From assembly GCA_963725035.1 (NCBI GenBank), contig CAVRWX010000019.1, positions 186,001-250,000 on the forward strand: DNA of 64,000 bases, given 5' to 3'. Each line of letters begins with the position of its first letter. The stretch's first letter is position 1. Positions 7,401 to 16,346 of this stretch are shown here, piece after piece. This DNA comes from JALZKA01 sp963725035 (GTDB lineage: Bacteria > Actinomycetota > Thermoleophilia > Solirubrobacterales > 70-9). Below the pieces are notes generated by a model. That model saw only the letters and a list, made by a program, of their open reading frames with translations. It was not told where the DNA came from and did no database searches. A program made the translations under genes and the position numbers.

Positions 7401-9320
7401 ATGAAGGTAGGCGCAGGCAGGACTGTGGGTTTGGGAATCGCGACCCTCGCGGTATCGCTCGGCTTCGCAGCCGGCGCCGAGGCGGCCAAGCTGCCGAAGT
7501 TCGCCGTCACGAGCATCTCGAGCCCGCCGAGCACGGGTGAGCCGGGCGACACCTTTACCGCCCTCGGCGTCGTCGAGAACAAGGGCAAGAAATCCGGAAA
7601 GGCCACCGTTCGCACCAGCCTTCGCCCCGACAACGTGGCCGAGAACGGCCCGATCCCGCTCGGGATGACCGAGACGGCCAAGGTCAAGAAGGGCGACTCT
7701 GAGGAGTTCGGCGTCCCGTCGGAGATCCCCGAGTACATCGAGGACGGCACCTATTACATGGTCGCCTGCGCGACGCCCGCCAAGGGCTCGGGCTGCCTCG
7801 TAGCCGACGATCAGATCACGGTGACCAACGTTCCCGATCCGCCCGACTTCCAGCCTGGCGCCCGCACGCTGGGCGACGAGCTCTTCCCGCAGATCGGCAA
7901 CGGCGGCTACGACGCCTCGCACTACGAGATCGAGCTCGACTACACGCCTTCCACGAACGTCTTCAACGCGGGAACGAAGACCACGATGACCGCGACGGCG
8001 ACTCAGGACCTGAGCGAGTTCTCGATGGACTTCCAGGACATTCCGGTTTCGGCCGTGACGGTCAACGGAGTCGCCGCCGACTCCTTCGAGCAGGTGGATG
8101 CGACGCCCGCGTTCCCCGCTCCGGGCACGCAGCCGATGAAACTCGTGATCGATCCGGCCGGTGACGGGATCGTCGAAGGCACGGAGATGACCGTCGTTGT
8201 TGAGTACGCCGGAACACCCGTCCTCATCACCGACGCCGATGAGTCGTGGGAAGGCTGGATCCCCGCGTGCTATCCGCTCGATCCGCCGCAGACCTGCGAC
8301 GGAGCCTTCGTCGTGAACGAGCCGATTGGCGCCCAGGGCTGGTTCCCGTCGAACAACTTCCAGACGGACAAGGCGACGTTCGACACGTCGATCACCGTCC
8401 CGGCGGACCTCGAGGCCGTGGGGATCGGCGAGCTCGTCGACAACTCGAACAACGGCGACGGCACCGAGACGTGGGAGTGGTCTGAGGACGACCCGACCTC
8501 GACCTATCTCACAACCGCCACCAACGGCAACTTCGACTACGCGCTGCGGAACATCACCGAGACCTCGACGGGCAGGACCCTGCCCCAGTACGAGTTCATC
8601 GACTCGTCGGCGACTCCGACCGAGAAGACGACCATCAACACCAACCTCGGCCGAACCGAGCAGATGACGAACTTCCTCACCGCACGCCTCGGCCCCTACC
8701 CGTACGACTCGGGTGGCGCCGTCGCCGACAAGGCGTCCGGCGTGGGCTATGCGCTCGAGGTCGCGACGAAGTCGCACTACTCGGGCGGCTTTGTTTCCGG
8801 CGCGCCGAGCATCTCGCAGTCGACGCTGCTCCACGAGATCTCGCATCAGTGGATGGGCAACGCGGTCACGCTCGAGAGCTGGACTGACATCTGGTTCCAG
8901 GAGGGTTGGGCTCAGTGGCTGTCCTGGAGCTGGAACTTCGAGGACGGCACCTCGACGAACTCGCCTGGCGCGCAGTGGAACACGAACTACCAGGGCCCGA
9001 CCGATCCGAAGTGGGACACGATTCCGACCGTGCTCAACAACGACCCGGCGGACCTGTTCTCGACGTTCCCGACCTACACGCGCGGCGCGATGACGTACGA
9101 GGGCTACCGCCAGATCGTCGGCACGCCGAAGTTCTTCGAGTTCGCGCGCGAGCTCCAGGAGCGCTTCCAGTTCGGCAACGTCTCGTCAGAGGACGTCGTG
9201 GACCTCATGCTTGAGGTCTCCGAGTTCGAGGGCGACGACCTGGCGCTGCTCGAGGACTACTTCGACCAGTGGCTGTACCAGGCCGGCAGGCCGACGATCA
9301 CGTCGAACGACTTCGACTAG
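7401..9320 (+). CDS. Secreted M1-family metallopeptidase with N-terminal CARDB-like domain
   Basis: 639 aa. The ATG at 7401 is chosen because GGAG lies 8 bp upstream and a good signal peptide follows (basic start, hydrophobic core, 'AEAAKL' cleavage region, about 34 aa). Residues 35-125 look like a CARDB/APHP beta-sandwich module ('STGEPGDTFTALGVVENKGKKSGKATV'). The M1 (aminopeptidase N) part follows: a beta-rich domain, the zinc site 'HEISHQWMGN' with the downstream Glu in 'WFQEGWAQW' (HExxH-x18-E), and 'GAMTYEGYRQIVG'. The C-terminal helical domain is short. A substrate-binding GAMEN-type motif is not obvious. A smaller paralogue lies at 55085. Probably an extracellular peptidase. Confidence 0.85.
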   Translation: MKVGAGRTVGLGIATLAVSLGFAAGAEAAKLPKFAVTSISSPPSTGEPGDTFTALGVVENKGKKSGKATVRTSLRPDNVAENGPIPLGMTETAKVKKGDSEEFGVPSEIPEYIEDGTYYMVACATPAKGSGCLVADDQITVTNVPDPPDFQPGARTLGDELFPQIGNGGYDASHYEIELDYTPSTNVFNAGTKTTMTATATQDLSEFSMDFQDIPVSAVTVNGVAADSFEQVDATPAFPAPGTQPMKLVIDPAGDGIVEGTEMTVVVEYAGTPVLITDADESWEGWIPACYPLDPPQTCDGAFVVNEPIGAQGWFPSNNFQTDKATFDTSITVPADLEAVGIGELVDNSNNGDGTETWEWSEDDPTSTYLTTATNGNFDYALRNITETSTGRTLPQYEFIDSSATPTEKTTINTNLGRTEQMTNFLTARLGPYPYDSGGAVADKASGVGYALEVATKSHYSGGFVSGAPSISQSTLLHEISHQWMGNAVTLESWTDIWFQEGWAQWLSWSWNFEDGTSTNSPGAQWNTNYQGPTDPKWDTIPTVLNNDPADLFSTFPTYTRGAMTYEGYRQIVGTPKFFEFARELQERFQFGNVSSEDVVDLMLEVSEFEGDDLALLEDYFDQWLYQAGRPTITSNDFD

Positions 9321-9323
9321 GAG

Positions 9324-9998
9324 TCAGTTGCCGAGACGGGTGAGGGCCAGCTCGATCTGGTCCTCACCGGAGACGAGCTCGAACGTGCGCCCGATCGTCT
9401 TCGGGTCGGCCAAGCACGCGGCGACGACCGCGGCCACGTCCGCGCGGGGGATCTCGCCGCGCTCGACAACGGGCGCCATCTTGACCCTGCCCTTCGGCTC
9501 TGCGTCGGTGAGCGCCCCGGGGCGAACGATCGTGTAGTCGAGGCCGGAGGCGGCGAGCGCTTCGTCGGCTCGGCCCTTGGCGCGGATGTAGATGTCGAAT
9601 ACCTGCTCGCCCTCATGGCTGGCGTCCGCCGAGATCGCGGAGACCATCACGTAGCGGCCGGCGCCGGCGATTTTCGCTGCTTCGATCAGGAGGACGGCGG
9701 CGCCATAGTCGACCGTTTCCTTTCGCTCGGCGCCTGAGCCTGGCCCGGCGCCGGCGGAGAAGACGACCGCGTCGGCGCCGGCGATCGCGTCGGCGAGCTC
9801 CTTGGCCTCGGCGCTCTCGAGGTCGATGACGACGGCCTCGCCGCCGGCCGTGGCGACGTGCTCGGCATGGGCTGGGTTGCGGACGAGCGAGAGGACGCGG
9901 TCGCCGCGCTCGGCGAGGAGCCTCGTGAGGAGCAATCCGATCTTCCCGTGCCCACCTGCGATTGCCACGACCATGCGCCCGAAGCTATCAGTGCCCAT
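9324..9998 (-). CDS. Atypical short-chain dehydrogenase (NAD(P)-binding, NmrA/SDR_a5-like)
   Basis: 224 aa. The N-terminal Rossmann motif is 'VVAIAGGHGKIGLLLTRLLAERGDRV' (GxxGxxG), followed by 'SLVRNPAHAEHV' and 'EAVVIDLESAEAKELADAIAGADAVVFSAGA'. The YxxxK active-site motif of classical SDRs is replaced by 'YIRAKGRADEAL', with 'YTIVRPGALTD' after it, as in the NAD(P)H-binding/NmrA-like group. A methionine eight residues in (9974) is a good alternative start because the Rossmann strand begins right after it. It ends 3 bp from the stop of the convergent M1 peptidase gene. Substrate unknown. Confidence 0.8.
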   Translation of the reverse strand: MGTDSFGRMVVAIAGGHGKIGLLLTRLLAERGDRVLSLVRNPAHAEHVATAGGEAVVIDLESAEAKELADAIAGADAVVFSAGAGPGSGAERKETVDYGAAVLLIEAAKIAGAGRYVMVSAISADASHEGEQVFDIYIRAKGRADEALAASGLDYTIVRPGALTDAEPKGRVKMAPVVERGEIPRADVAAVVAACLADPKTIGRTFELVSGEDQIELALTRLGN

Positions 9999-10016
9999 CG
10001 GTAAGTTCGACTCGCC

Positions 10017-10907
10017 ATGAACGCGATCGAGATGAAGGGCGTCCGGAAGGCCTTCGGCGACATCCAGGCCGTCGATGGGCTGGACCTCGACGTGCCCTCT
10101 GGCATCTGCCTGGGCCTGCTTGGCCCGAATGGCGCAGGTAAGTCCACGTCGATGCGCTTGCTAACCGGTCAGGCGATCGCCGACGAGGGCGAGATCACGG
10201 TTCTCGGCCACACCCTGCCCGCGGAGGCCAAGATCGCCCGCGGCGAGATGGGTGTCGTCCCGCAGCTCGACAACCTCGACGTGGACGTCACCGTGGAGGA
10301 CAATCTGTCGGTCTTCGCTCGCCTCTATCGCGTCAAGGACGTGGGGGCGGCGGTCGATCGATCGCTCAAGCTCGCACGGCTGACCGACAGGCGCAAGGAC
10401 GAGGTCGACAAGCTCTCCGGCGGGATGCGGCGCCGCCTCATCCTCGCGCGCGGCCTTGTCCACCAGCCAAGGCTCGTCCTCCTCGACGAGCCGACCGTGG
10501 GCCTCGACCCGCAGATCCGCACTGAGCTCTGGTCGCTCATCGACGGCCTTCGCGGAGGCGGCTCAACGATCCTCATGTCCACCCACTACATCGAGGAGGC
10601 CGAGCGCCTCGCCGACGAGGTCGCGCTGATGGCCGAGGGCAAGATCATCTCCCGCGGCAAGCCGTCGGACCTGATCCGCGAGCATGCGGGGCGGGAAACG
10701 GCGGAGGTCTATGGACCGCCCGACCGCCTGGCGGAGGTCCGCGCGGCGGCGGAGTCGGAGGGACTTACCGTAAGGCCGGCAGGCCCGGCGGTTGCCATTG
10801 TCGGTTCCGAGAAGGCCCAGAACGGAGTCATTCCCGAGGATGCGATCCGGCGTGCCGCGTCCCTTGAGGACGTCTTCGTGATTCTCACGGGAGCGGAGGC
10901 CGCATGA
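10017..10907 (+). CDS. ABC-2 type exporter, ATP-binding protein
   Basis: 296 aa. Walker A is 'GLLGPNGAGKST', the Q-loop 'VVPQLDNLDVDVTVEDNL', the signature 'LSGGMRRRLILARGL', Walker B 'LVLLDEPTVGLDP' and the switch 'STHYIEEAERLADE'. This pattern is typical of NodI/DrrA-like ATPases that power ABC-2 exporters for drugs or polysaccharides. The C-terminal 80 residues form the extra small domain of that group. Its 3' end overlaps the permease gene by 4 bp (ATGA), so the two are one operon with 11686 and probably 12018. The transported molecule is unknown. Confidence 0.92.
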   Translation: MNAIEMKGVRKAFGDIQAVDGLDLDVPSGICLGLLGPNGAGKSTSMRLLTGQAIADEGEITVLGHTLPAEAKIARGEMGVVPQLDNLDVDVTVEDNLSVFARLYRVKDVGAAVDRSLKLARLTDRRKDEVDKLSGGMRRRLILARGLVHQPRLVLLDEPTVGLDPQIRTELWSLIDGLRGGGSTILMSTHYIEEAERLADEVALMAEGKIISRGKPSDLIREHAGRETAEVYGPPDRLAEVRAAAESEGLTVRPAGPAVAIVGSEKAQNGVIPEDAIRRAASLEDVFVILTGAEAA

Positions 10908-11686
10908 GCCAGGTTGGAGCCAGGCGTCTCGAGCCGGCGGCCATCGCCGGGGTGATGAGCCGGGAGGTCGCGAACTTCCGAACCTTCTGGAAGGCGACGA
11001 CGTTCTCGAGCGTCCTCGAGCCGATCATCTACCTCCTGGCATTCGGCGTCGGACTGGGCGCGACCCTCATCGATGGCGTCGGGAACCTCGAGTACGTCGA
11101 GTTCGTCGCGACCGGGATGGTCGCGACCGCGGTGATCTTCTCGAGCGCGTTCCCCTCGATGTTCGGGACGTTCGTCAAGCATCGCTTCCAGAACACGTAC
11201 GACGCGATCCTCGCGGCGCCAGTAGACGTCGAGGAACTGGTCACGGCCGAGGTCCTCTGGATCTCGCTCAGGGCAGGGTTCTACGGCTGCTTCCCCCTGG
11301 TCGTCGCCATGTTCTTCGGCCTTGACCCCACGTGGGGGATGCTCCTGGTGCCGCTCTTCGCGTTCACCACGGCGGTCGGCTTCTCGGGCTTCGGGATCGC
11401 GACCGCCGCGACGGTCGGCAAGATCGATCACTTCAACTACGTGACCACGCTCGTGATCACTCCGCTGTTCCTCGTCGCGGGCACGTTCTTCCCCATCGAC
11501 CAGCTTCCCCCGGTTGCGCAAGCGCTCGCCCAGCTCAATCCGCTCTACCACCTGGTGGAGCTCGTGCGCGCGGCGGCTTTCGGTTTCGAGCCGGTGGACC
11601 TGCTCCATTACGCCACCCTTCTGGCGTTCGCGATCGCCATGTGGCGGCTTGGCGTGAACCGCATGGAGAAGCGGCTGATCGACTGA
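10904..11686 (+). CDS. ABC-2 type exporter, permease
   Basis: 260 aa with six hydrophobic segments in the ABC-2/NodJ pattern: a first helix in 'TTFSSVLEPIIYLLAFGVGLG', helices around 'FVATGMVATAVIFSSAF', 'VTAEVLWISLRAGFYGCFPLVVAMF', 'MLLVPLFAFTTAVGFSGFGI', the conserved 'TPLFLVAGTFFPIDQLP' and a last helix before 'RRMEKRLID'-type basic residues. It makes the membrane channel for the ATPase encoded just upstream. Start and stop both overlap neighbours (ATGA at 10904-10907, TGATG at 11684-11688), indicating translational coupling. Confidence 0.9.
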   Translation: MSQVGARRLEPAAIAGVMSREVANFRTFWKATTFSSVLEPIIYLLAFGVGLGATLIDGVGNLEYVEFVATGMVATAVIFSSAFPSMFGTFVKHRFQNTYDAILAAPVDVEELVTAEVLWISLRAGFYGCFPLVVAMFFGLDPTWGMLLVPLFAFTTAVGFSGFGIATAATVGKIDHFNYVTTLVITPLFLVAGTFFPIDQLPPVAQALAQLNPLYHLVELVRAAAFGFEPVDLLHYATLLAFAIAMWRLGVNRMEKRLID

Positions 11687-12018
11687 TGCGGGTCCGGGGC
11701 GTAACGCTCTGCGCGGCCATGGCCGCGGTGGCAATCGCCATCGGCGGTTGCGGCGGCGATGACGACGAGCCGGCGGACTCGGGCGCGACGGGTGCCCAGG
11801 GCGCATCGGCCGAGGGCGAGAGCACGGACATCACCGCCGAGGCGTTCCTGGCGAAGCTCCTGCCCGAGAAGGAGATCGCCGTCGAAGCGGTGATCGCCAC
11901 CGAGCCCGAGTGCGAGGGAGTGAAGGTCGAGCCGTCGCTGATCCTGGTGATCTCCGACGAGGCTTCCAAGGCCGACCCCGACACTCCGCTCACAGAGCTC
12001 GTCGTGGAGGAGTGCTGA
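11686..12018 (+). CDS. Small lipoprotein of unknown function
   Basis: 110 aa. Residues 1-21 are a lipoprotein signal with a basic start, an Ala-rich core and a lipobox 'AIGGC'. The mature protein begins with an acidic Gly/Asp/Glu linker (residues 22-50) and then a small domain 'AEAFLAKLLPEKEIAVEAVIATEPECEGVKVEPSLILVISDEA'. The single remaining cysteine could be metal-bound or free. The ATG at 11686 overlaps the permease stop, so it belongs to the exporter operon and may be an accessory part. No known family recognised. Confidence 0.7.
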   Translation: MRVRGVTLCAAMAAVAIAIGGCGGDDDEPADSGATGAQGASAEGESTDITAEAFLAKLLPEKEIAVEAVIATEPECEGVKVEPSLILVISDEASKADPDTPLTELVVEEC

Positions 12019-12350
12019 TGCCGCGCCGGAAGCGGGAGCCTGCTGCGACGGTCGACTACACCGATCCCGAGGGCAACGTCCTCACCCTCCGCGAGTCCCT
12101 GAGCTCGGGCTCGATCCGCAAGATCGCCAAAGCCCGCGAGAAGGGAGCCGCGACGGTTGATGACGACTGGCGCCGCCGCACGGAGATGCTCTTCGAGCGG
12201 CTCGCCGTGCGGTGGGAGATCGCCGGCCTCCCGATCGACGAGCAGAAGCTCCTCATCGGCCGTTACCGCATGGCCGACTCAGAGACGCAGGCGTGGGTCC
12301 GCCGCACGCTCACGGAGCACATCAAGCGCTACATCCCCGAGCTGGCCTAA
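12018..12350 (+). CDS. Small cytosolic protein of unknown function
   Basis: 110 aa, start ATG at 12018 overlapping the previous stop (TGATG). It begins with basic 'MPRRKREPA', then 'DYTDPEGNVLTLRESLSSGSIRKIAKA', then a mostly helical region with many Arg/Glu and Trp ('DDWRRRTEMLFERLAVRWEIAGLPIDEQKLLIGRYRMA', 'WVRRTLTEHIKRYIPEL'). There is no signal peptide or membrane segment. It is the last gene of the exporter operon and is followed by a 45-bp palindromic repeat. A nucleic-acid-binding role would fit the charge but is not shown. Confidence 0.65.
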   Translation: MPRRKREPAATVDYTDPEGNVLTLRESLSSGSIRKIAKAREKGAATVDDDWRRRTEMLFERLAVRWEIAGLPIDEQKLLIGRYRMADSETQAWVRRTLTEHIKRYIPELA

Positions 12351-12363
12351 GCGCTCAAGTCCG

Positions 12364-12408
12364 CGTGTGTCATTTGGCGACCGCTCAGCGATCGCCATTC
12401 ACCACACG
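12364..12408. repeat. 45-bp palindromic repeat, copy 2 (between convergent genes)
   Basis: Second copy of the repeat at 2695-2739, again between the 3' ends of two convergent genes. It differs at seven positions, nearly all in the middle. The inner stem GGCG(A)..CGC/GCG..(T)CGCC is kept by paired changes around the same TCA loop. Role unknown; a two-way transcription terminator or a REP-type element would both fit. Confidence 0.75.
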
Positions 12409-12448
12409 ACGGCGAATCTCACCTGCCAGCCCGATCGGCGCGACAACG

Positions 12449-13198
12449 CTAGGCCCGGCCGGCCTCGAGGAGGCGCCGGAGGAACTTCTTCGTCTCCGGC
12501 TCCTGCGGGTCCTCGAGCAGCTGGGCGGGCGGGCCGATCTCCAGCAAGCGGCCCTCGTGGAGGAACCCGACGCGGTCGGCGACTTCCTTCGCGAAGCCCA
12601 TTTCGTGCGTAGCGAGGAGCATCGTCACTCCCTCCGAGCGCAGGTCGCGGACGGCGCGCAGGACCTCGCCGACGAGCTCCGGGTCGAGGGCTGAGGTCAC
12701 CTCGTCGAGGAGCATCGCGCGCGGGCGGGCTGCGAACGCGCGGGCGATTGCGACCCGCTGTTGCTGGCCGCCGGAGAGGTTGTCCGGACGCTCGCGCTCG
12801 CGCCCCTCGAGGCCGAACCGGGCGAGGACCTTGAGGGCCTGCGCCTCGGCCTCCTCCCGGTTGGTGTCGCCCGCGCGGACGAGGCCGAGCGTGACGTTGT
12901 CGATCACGTTGAGATGCGGGAAGAGGTTGTACGCCTGAAAGACGACGCCGAGCTTCCGCCTGATTCCGACCGTGTCGACCGAGGGATCTGTGATCACGTC
13001 TCCGTCCAGGAAGATGTCGCCGTCGTCGATGTCCTCGAGGAGGTCGATGCAGCGAAGGAGCGTCGATTTGCCCGATCCGGAGGCTCCGATCAGCGCGACG
13101 GCCTCGTGCTCGGCGACCTCCAGGTCGACGCCCTTCAGCACTTCGAGCTCGCCGAACGCCTTGGTCACGCCGCGGATCTCGATGACCGGGGCGCTCAT
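12449..13198 (-). CDS. Polar amino-acid ABC importer, ATP-binding protein
   Basis: 249 aa. Walker A 'ALIGASGSGKSTLLRC', Q-loop 'VFQAYNLFPHLNVIDNV', signature 'LSGGQQQRVAIARAFA', Walker B 'AMLLDEVTSALDP', H-loop 'LLATHEMGFAKEVAD'. The GlnQ/HisP subgroup signs are 'FLDGDVI' after a split linker and 'EVTSALDPE'. The start at 13198 (ATG overlapping the permease stop as ATGA) is preferred over the 9-residue longer form. Gene order on the minus strand is binding protein, permease, ATPase, a standard polar amino-acid importer operon. It imports something like glutamate, glutamine, histidine or arginine; specificity cannot be told. Confidence 0.92.
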   Translation of the reverse strand: MSAPVIEIRGVTKAFGELEVLKGVDLEVAEHEAVALIGASGSGKSTLLRCIDLLEDIDDGDIFLDGDVITDPSVDTVGIRRKLGVVFQAYNLFPHLNVIDNVTLGLVRAGDTNREEAEAQALKVLARFGLEGRERERPDNLSGGQQQRVAIARAFAARPRAMLLDEVTSALDPELVGEVLRAVRDLRSEGVTMLLATHEMGFAKEVADRVGFLHEGRLLEIGPPAQLLEDPQEPETKKFLRRLLEAGRA

Positions 13199-14073
13199 CC
13201 TCGGGCCCTTTCCGGGGAATCCCACCAGTCGAGGAGCCGCGCCATCGGGATCGTGATGCAGAGATACAGGAGCGCGGCGGCGAGGAGGGGCGTGTAGTTG
13301 AAGGTGGACTGCGCCTCGATCTGGGCGACGCGGAAAGCCTCGCCCGCAACGCCCAGGACCGAGATCAGCGCCACGTCCTTCTGGAGCGCGATGAAGTCGT
13401 TGAGCAGGGGAGGACCGACGCGGCGGACGGCCTGGGGGAGGACGACGTGGCGCATCGCCTGGCTCTCGGTCAATCCGATCGAGAGCCCCGCCTCGCGCTG
13501 GCCGGGGTGGATCGAGCGCAACCCGGCGCGGTAGACCTCGGCGACGTAGGCGCCGTAGCTCAGCGCGAGCGCGATCCCGCCGAGGACGACAGGCTCGGTG
13601 GGGAGGCCCTCCAGGTCGAGAGCCGGGATCCCGAAGCCGATCAAATAGATGAGGAGGATCGTCGGCACGCCACGGAACACGTCCGTGTAGACCACGGCCA
13701 GCATCCGCACCGGGAACAGCGCGGGAGCCTTCGCCAGGCGTGCGATCGCGACAACCAGGCCGAGCACCAGCACCACGACCTCGACGACCATGAAGACGCG
13801 GATGTCGAGCCAGAACGCCTTGAGGACGTCGGGGAATACCTCGGCGAAGTCCTCCGGGCTGAAGAAGGTGCGCTGGACCTCGTCCCAGCCCGGGCTCGTG
13901 ACGATGAGCGCGGTGAGACCGCCCAGGACGACGATCGACGAGACCGCGGCGATCGTGGCGCCGCGACGCGCGCGCTGGCGCCGGACCGCCTCGCGCTCGA
14001 GGCGGCGGTCCCGCGCCGTAGTGGCAGCGGGGGCTACTCCAGGATCGGGGCGTCCGCTGCCGCGCTCAGCCAC
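13195..14073 (-). CDS. Polar amino-acid ABC importer, permease (HisM/GlnP type)
   Basis: 292 aa. After about 45 mostly basic residues come a first membrane helix ('GATIAAVSSIVVLGGLTALIV'), an extracellular loop and the HisMQ-type transmembrane domain. The ATPase-coupling EAA loop is 'YVAEVYRAGLRSIHPGQREAGLSIGLTESQAMRHVVLPQAVRR', which identifies the amino-acid importer permease family. 'FRGVPTILLIYLIGFGIP' is another family marker. The 5' end overlaps the binding-protein gene by 40 bp, and the 3' end overlaps the ATPase gene by 4 bp. Confidence 0.92.
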   Translation of the reverse strand: MAERGSGRPDPGVAPAATTARDRRLEREAVRRQRARRGATIAAVSSIVVLGGLTALIVTSPGWDEVQRTFFSPEDFAEVFPDVLKAFWLDIRVFMVVEVVVLVLGLVVAIARLAKAPALFPVRMLAVVYTDVFRGVPTILLIYLIGFGIPALDLEGLPTEPVVLGGIALALSYGAYVAEVYRAGLRSIHPGQREAGLSIGLTESQAMRHVVLPQAVRRVGPPLLNDFIALQKDVALISVLGVAGEAFRVAQIEAQSTFNYTPLLAAALLYLCITIPMARLLDWWDSPERARG

Positions 14074-14909
14074 TCTTCCTCGATTGCGGCGAGCTCACCG
14101 GATTCGCTCAGCGAGTCGACGGCCTGGCTCACGCACGGCGTCAGCGCCGAGTCCTTCTCGAGGAGGAGGCCGAACTCGTCGCCCTCTGGGCCTGCGAACT
14201 GGCCGACGATCTGGGCGTCCGTCACCTGCACGGCCGTCAGGTAGAACGCGGTCGGAACATCGACGACGACGGCCTCCACCTGCCCGTTCTTGAGTGCCGA
14301 GACGACGTCGTTCGACGTGTCGAACACCTGCGGGTCCGAGGTGGGCTGGATCACGGCCTCGATCGCGTCGAGGCTGGTCGTGCCGATCTGGGCGCCGATC
14401 TGGGCGTCGGCGACGTCGGCGAGCGACGAGGCGTCGGCGATGGGCGAGTCCTTGAGCGCAACCACGGCCTGCTTCGCCTCGTAGTACGGCGAGGAGAAGT
14501 CCACGGCCTCGGCCCGCTTCGGGGTGATCGAGATCTGGTTGATGTCGAAGTCGTAGTCCTTCGGCCCGGGCGCGTACGAGCGGTTGAACGGCTCGACGAC
14601 CCACTCGACCTGGTCCTCGGTGAATCCGAGCTCTGCGGCGACCGCGTAGGCGACGGCCGACTCGAAGCCTTCGCCGTTGGTCGGGTCGTCGTCCTCGAAG
14701 TAGGGCGGGAACGCCGGATCGTCGGTCGCGATCGTGAGCGTGTCTGCCGTGACGGTCTCGAGCTGGTCGGGCGTGCAGTCCTCGGCGGAAACCGTCGCGG
14801 TTTCCTCGCTCGACTCGGACGAATCGTCGTCATCGTCGCCGCAGCCCACGGCAACGAGGCCCAGGGTGGCGATCAGGCAAAGGACAAAGAACAGGCGGTT
14901 GAACGACAA
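14034..14909 (-). CDS. Polar amino-acid ABC importer, substrate-binding lipoprotein
   Basis: About 291 aa from a TTG start at 14909, chosen because AGGGG lies just upstream and it leads directly into a lipoprotein signal ending 'LVAVGC', followed by an Asp/Ser/Glu linker. An in-frame ATG at 14993 would add an unlikely polar stretch. The mature part is a family 3 (SBP_bac_3) binding protein: 'DTLTIATDDPAFPPYFE', 'FESAVAYAVAAELGF', 'DFDINQISITPKRAEAVDFSSPYYEAKQAVV', 'ADAQIGAQIGTTS', 'LKNGQVEAVVVDVPTAFYL', 'FGLLLEKDSALTPCVSQAVDSL'. It is the first gene of the importer operon and is divergent from the acyl-CoA dehydrogenase at 15029. Confidence 0.9.
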   Translation of the reverse strand: MSFNRLFFVLCLIATLGLVAVGCGDDDDDSSESSEETATVSAEDCTPDQLETVTADTLTIATDDPAFPPYFEDDDPTNGEGFESAVAYAVAAELGFTEDQVEWVVEPFNRSYAPGPKDYDFDINQISITPKRAEAVDFSSPYYEAKQAVVALKDSPIADASSLADVADAQIGAQIGTTSLDAIEAVIQPTSDPQVFDTSNDVVSALKNGQVEAVVVDVPTAFYLTAVQVTDAQIVGQFAGPEGDEFGLLLEKDSALTPCVSQAVDSLSESGELAAIEEEWLSAAADAPILE

Positions 14910-15028
14910 GAGATTCCCCTCGGGTCGACAGCTCTTGAACGGCGAAGAGCGCATCCTACGCGGGTTTGGCCGTCGCGTTGCTAGGATCGTCACACCAAAA
15001 ACCTACCGACAGTAGGAAAGGCTTTCAC

Positions 15029-16346
15029 TTGGCAGTTGCAGACAAAGGAATGGGGTTCGGGCTCAGAGCCCTGACCGCACTCGCAGGCAGTGACGTACTT
15101 GACCGCCTCGGTCTTCGCGAGCGCGCGGAACGCGTCGTCAACAGCGCGACGAAGACCGGTTTCCGCGCCGCTGGCACGGCCGGCCGCACCTTCTCGAAGG
15201 TCTCGCGGAACGGCAAGCCCTCGCGCCAGTCGACGGGTGTCCGCTCCGACCTCTTCGACCTTACGCCCGACGATGAGCAGGCGATGATGCGCGAGATGGT
15301 CGGCGACTTCGCCCAGAAGCACTTCCGCAAGGCCGCGCTCGATGCCGACGCCAAGTGCGAGGCGCCGGCCGACCTCATGGGCCAAGCGAACGAGCTGGGC
15401 ATCACCATGCTCGGCGTTCCCGAGGAGCTTGGCGGAGCCGTCTCGGAGCGCTCCGCTGTCACCTCAGCGCTGGTGACCGAGGCGCTCGGCCGCGGCGACA
15501 TGGGCCTAGCCGTCGCCGCGCTTTCGCCCGCAGCCGTCGCCACCGCGATCGGCCTATGGGGCGACTCGGGCCAGCAGGGGACCTACCTCCCCGACATGGT
15601 CGGCGAGGACATTCCTGCCGCAGCCCTTGCGATCCAGGAGCCCAGCGCGCTGTTCGATCCGTTCGAGCTCAAGACCACCGCGACCAAGACCGATGACGGC
15701 TTCAAGCTGAGCGGCGAGAAGTCACTCGTCGCTCGCGGTGCCGACTCGGAGCTCTTCGATCGTCGGCGCGACGCTCGACGACCGCCCCGCGCTTTTCATC
15801 GTCGAGGCGAAGTCGAAGGGCGTCCTCGTCGAGGCGCAGCCCGCGATGGGACTTCGCGCCGCCGAGACGGCGAATCTCAAGCTCAGCGGCGTCGAGCTCC
15901 CGGCCGAAGCCCTCTTAGGCGAGGGAAGCCCGGACGTCTATGCGGACTGCATCCGCCTGGGCCGCATCGCCTGGTCGGCGCTCGCGGTCGGCACAGCGCA
16001 GGCCGTCGTCGACTACGTCATCCCCTACGTGAACGAGCGGATCGCCTTCGGCGAGCCGATCTCGCACCGCCAGGCGGTCGCCTTCAAGATCGCCGACATG
16101 GCGACGGAGCTCGAGGGCATGCGCCTGGTGATGCTTCGCGCCGCCAGCCGCGTCGACCAGGGCCTCGACTACTCCCGGGAATCGGCGCTGGCGCGCCGGA
16201 TCGTCGCCCAGAAGGGCATGCAGATCGGCTCGGACGGCGTTCAGCTCCTGGGAGGGCACGGCTACATCAAGGAGCACCCCGTCGAGCGTTGGTACCGCGA
16301 CTTGCGAGCAGCAGGCGTCATCGAAGGAGGACTTCTGCTCGTCTGA
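15029..16346 (+). CDS. Acyl-CoA dehydrogenase (frameshifted)
   Basis: Flavoprotein that introduces the alpha-beta double bond into acyl-CoA in fatty-acid oxidation; about 438 aa once joined. The TTG at 15029 is chosen for the AGGAAAGG 10 bp upstream. The first 90 residues carry an 'FGLRALTALAGSDVLDRLGLRERAERVV' extension, then 'TPDDEQAMMREMVGDFAQKHFR' opens the catalytic fold, with 'LGVPEELGG' and 'AALAIQEPSA'. An extra base in 'CTCTTCGATCGTC' (about 15760) shifts the frame. The rest ('VGATLDDRPALFIVEAKSKGV', 'FGEPISHRQAVAFKIADMATE', 'QLLGGHGYIKEHPVERWYRDLRA') continues to a TGA at 16344-16346. It starts a lipid-oxidation operon with the next gene and a thiolase stub. Confidence 0.85.

Noticed and set aside
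7191..8846. 551-aa open frame on the minus strand across greA and the M1 peptidase gene
   Set aside because: It mirrors real codons with G/C third positions and has only Arg/Val/Gly/Leu-rich translation with no motif. The plus-strand genes carry signal peptide, zinc site and GreA motifs.
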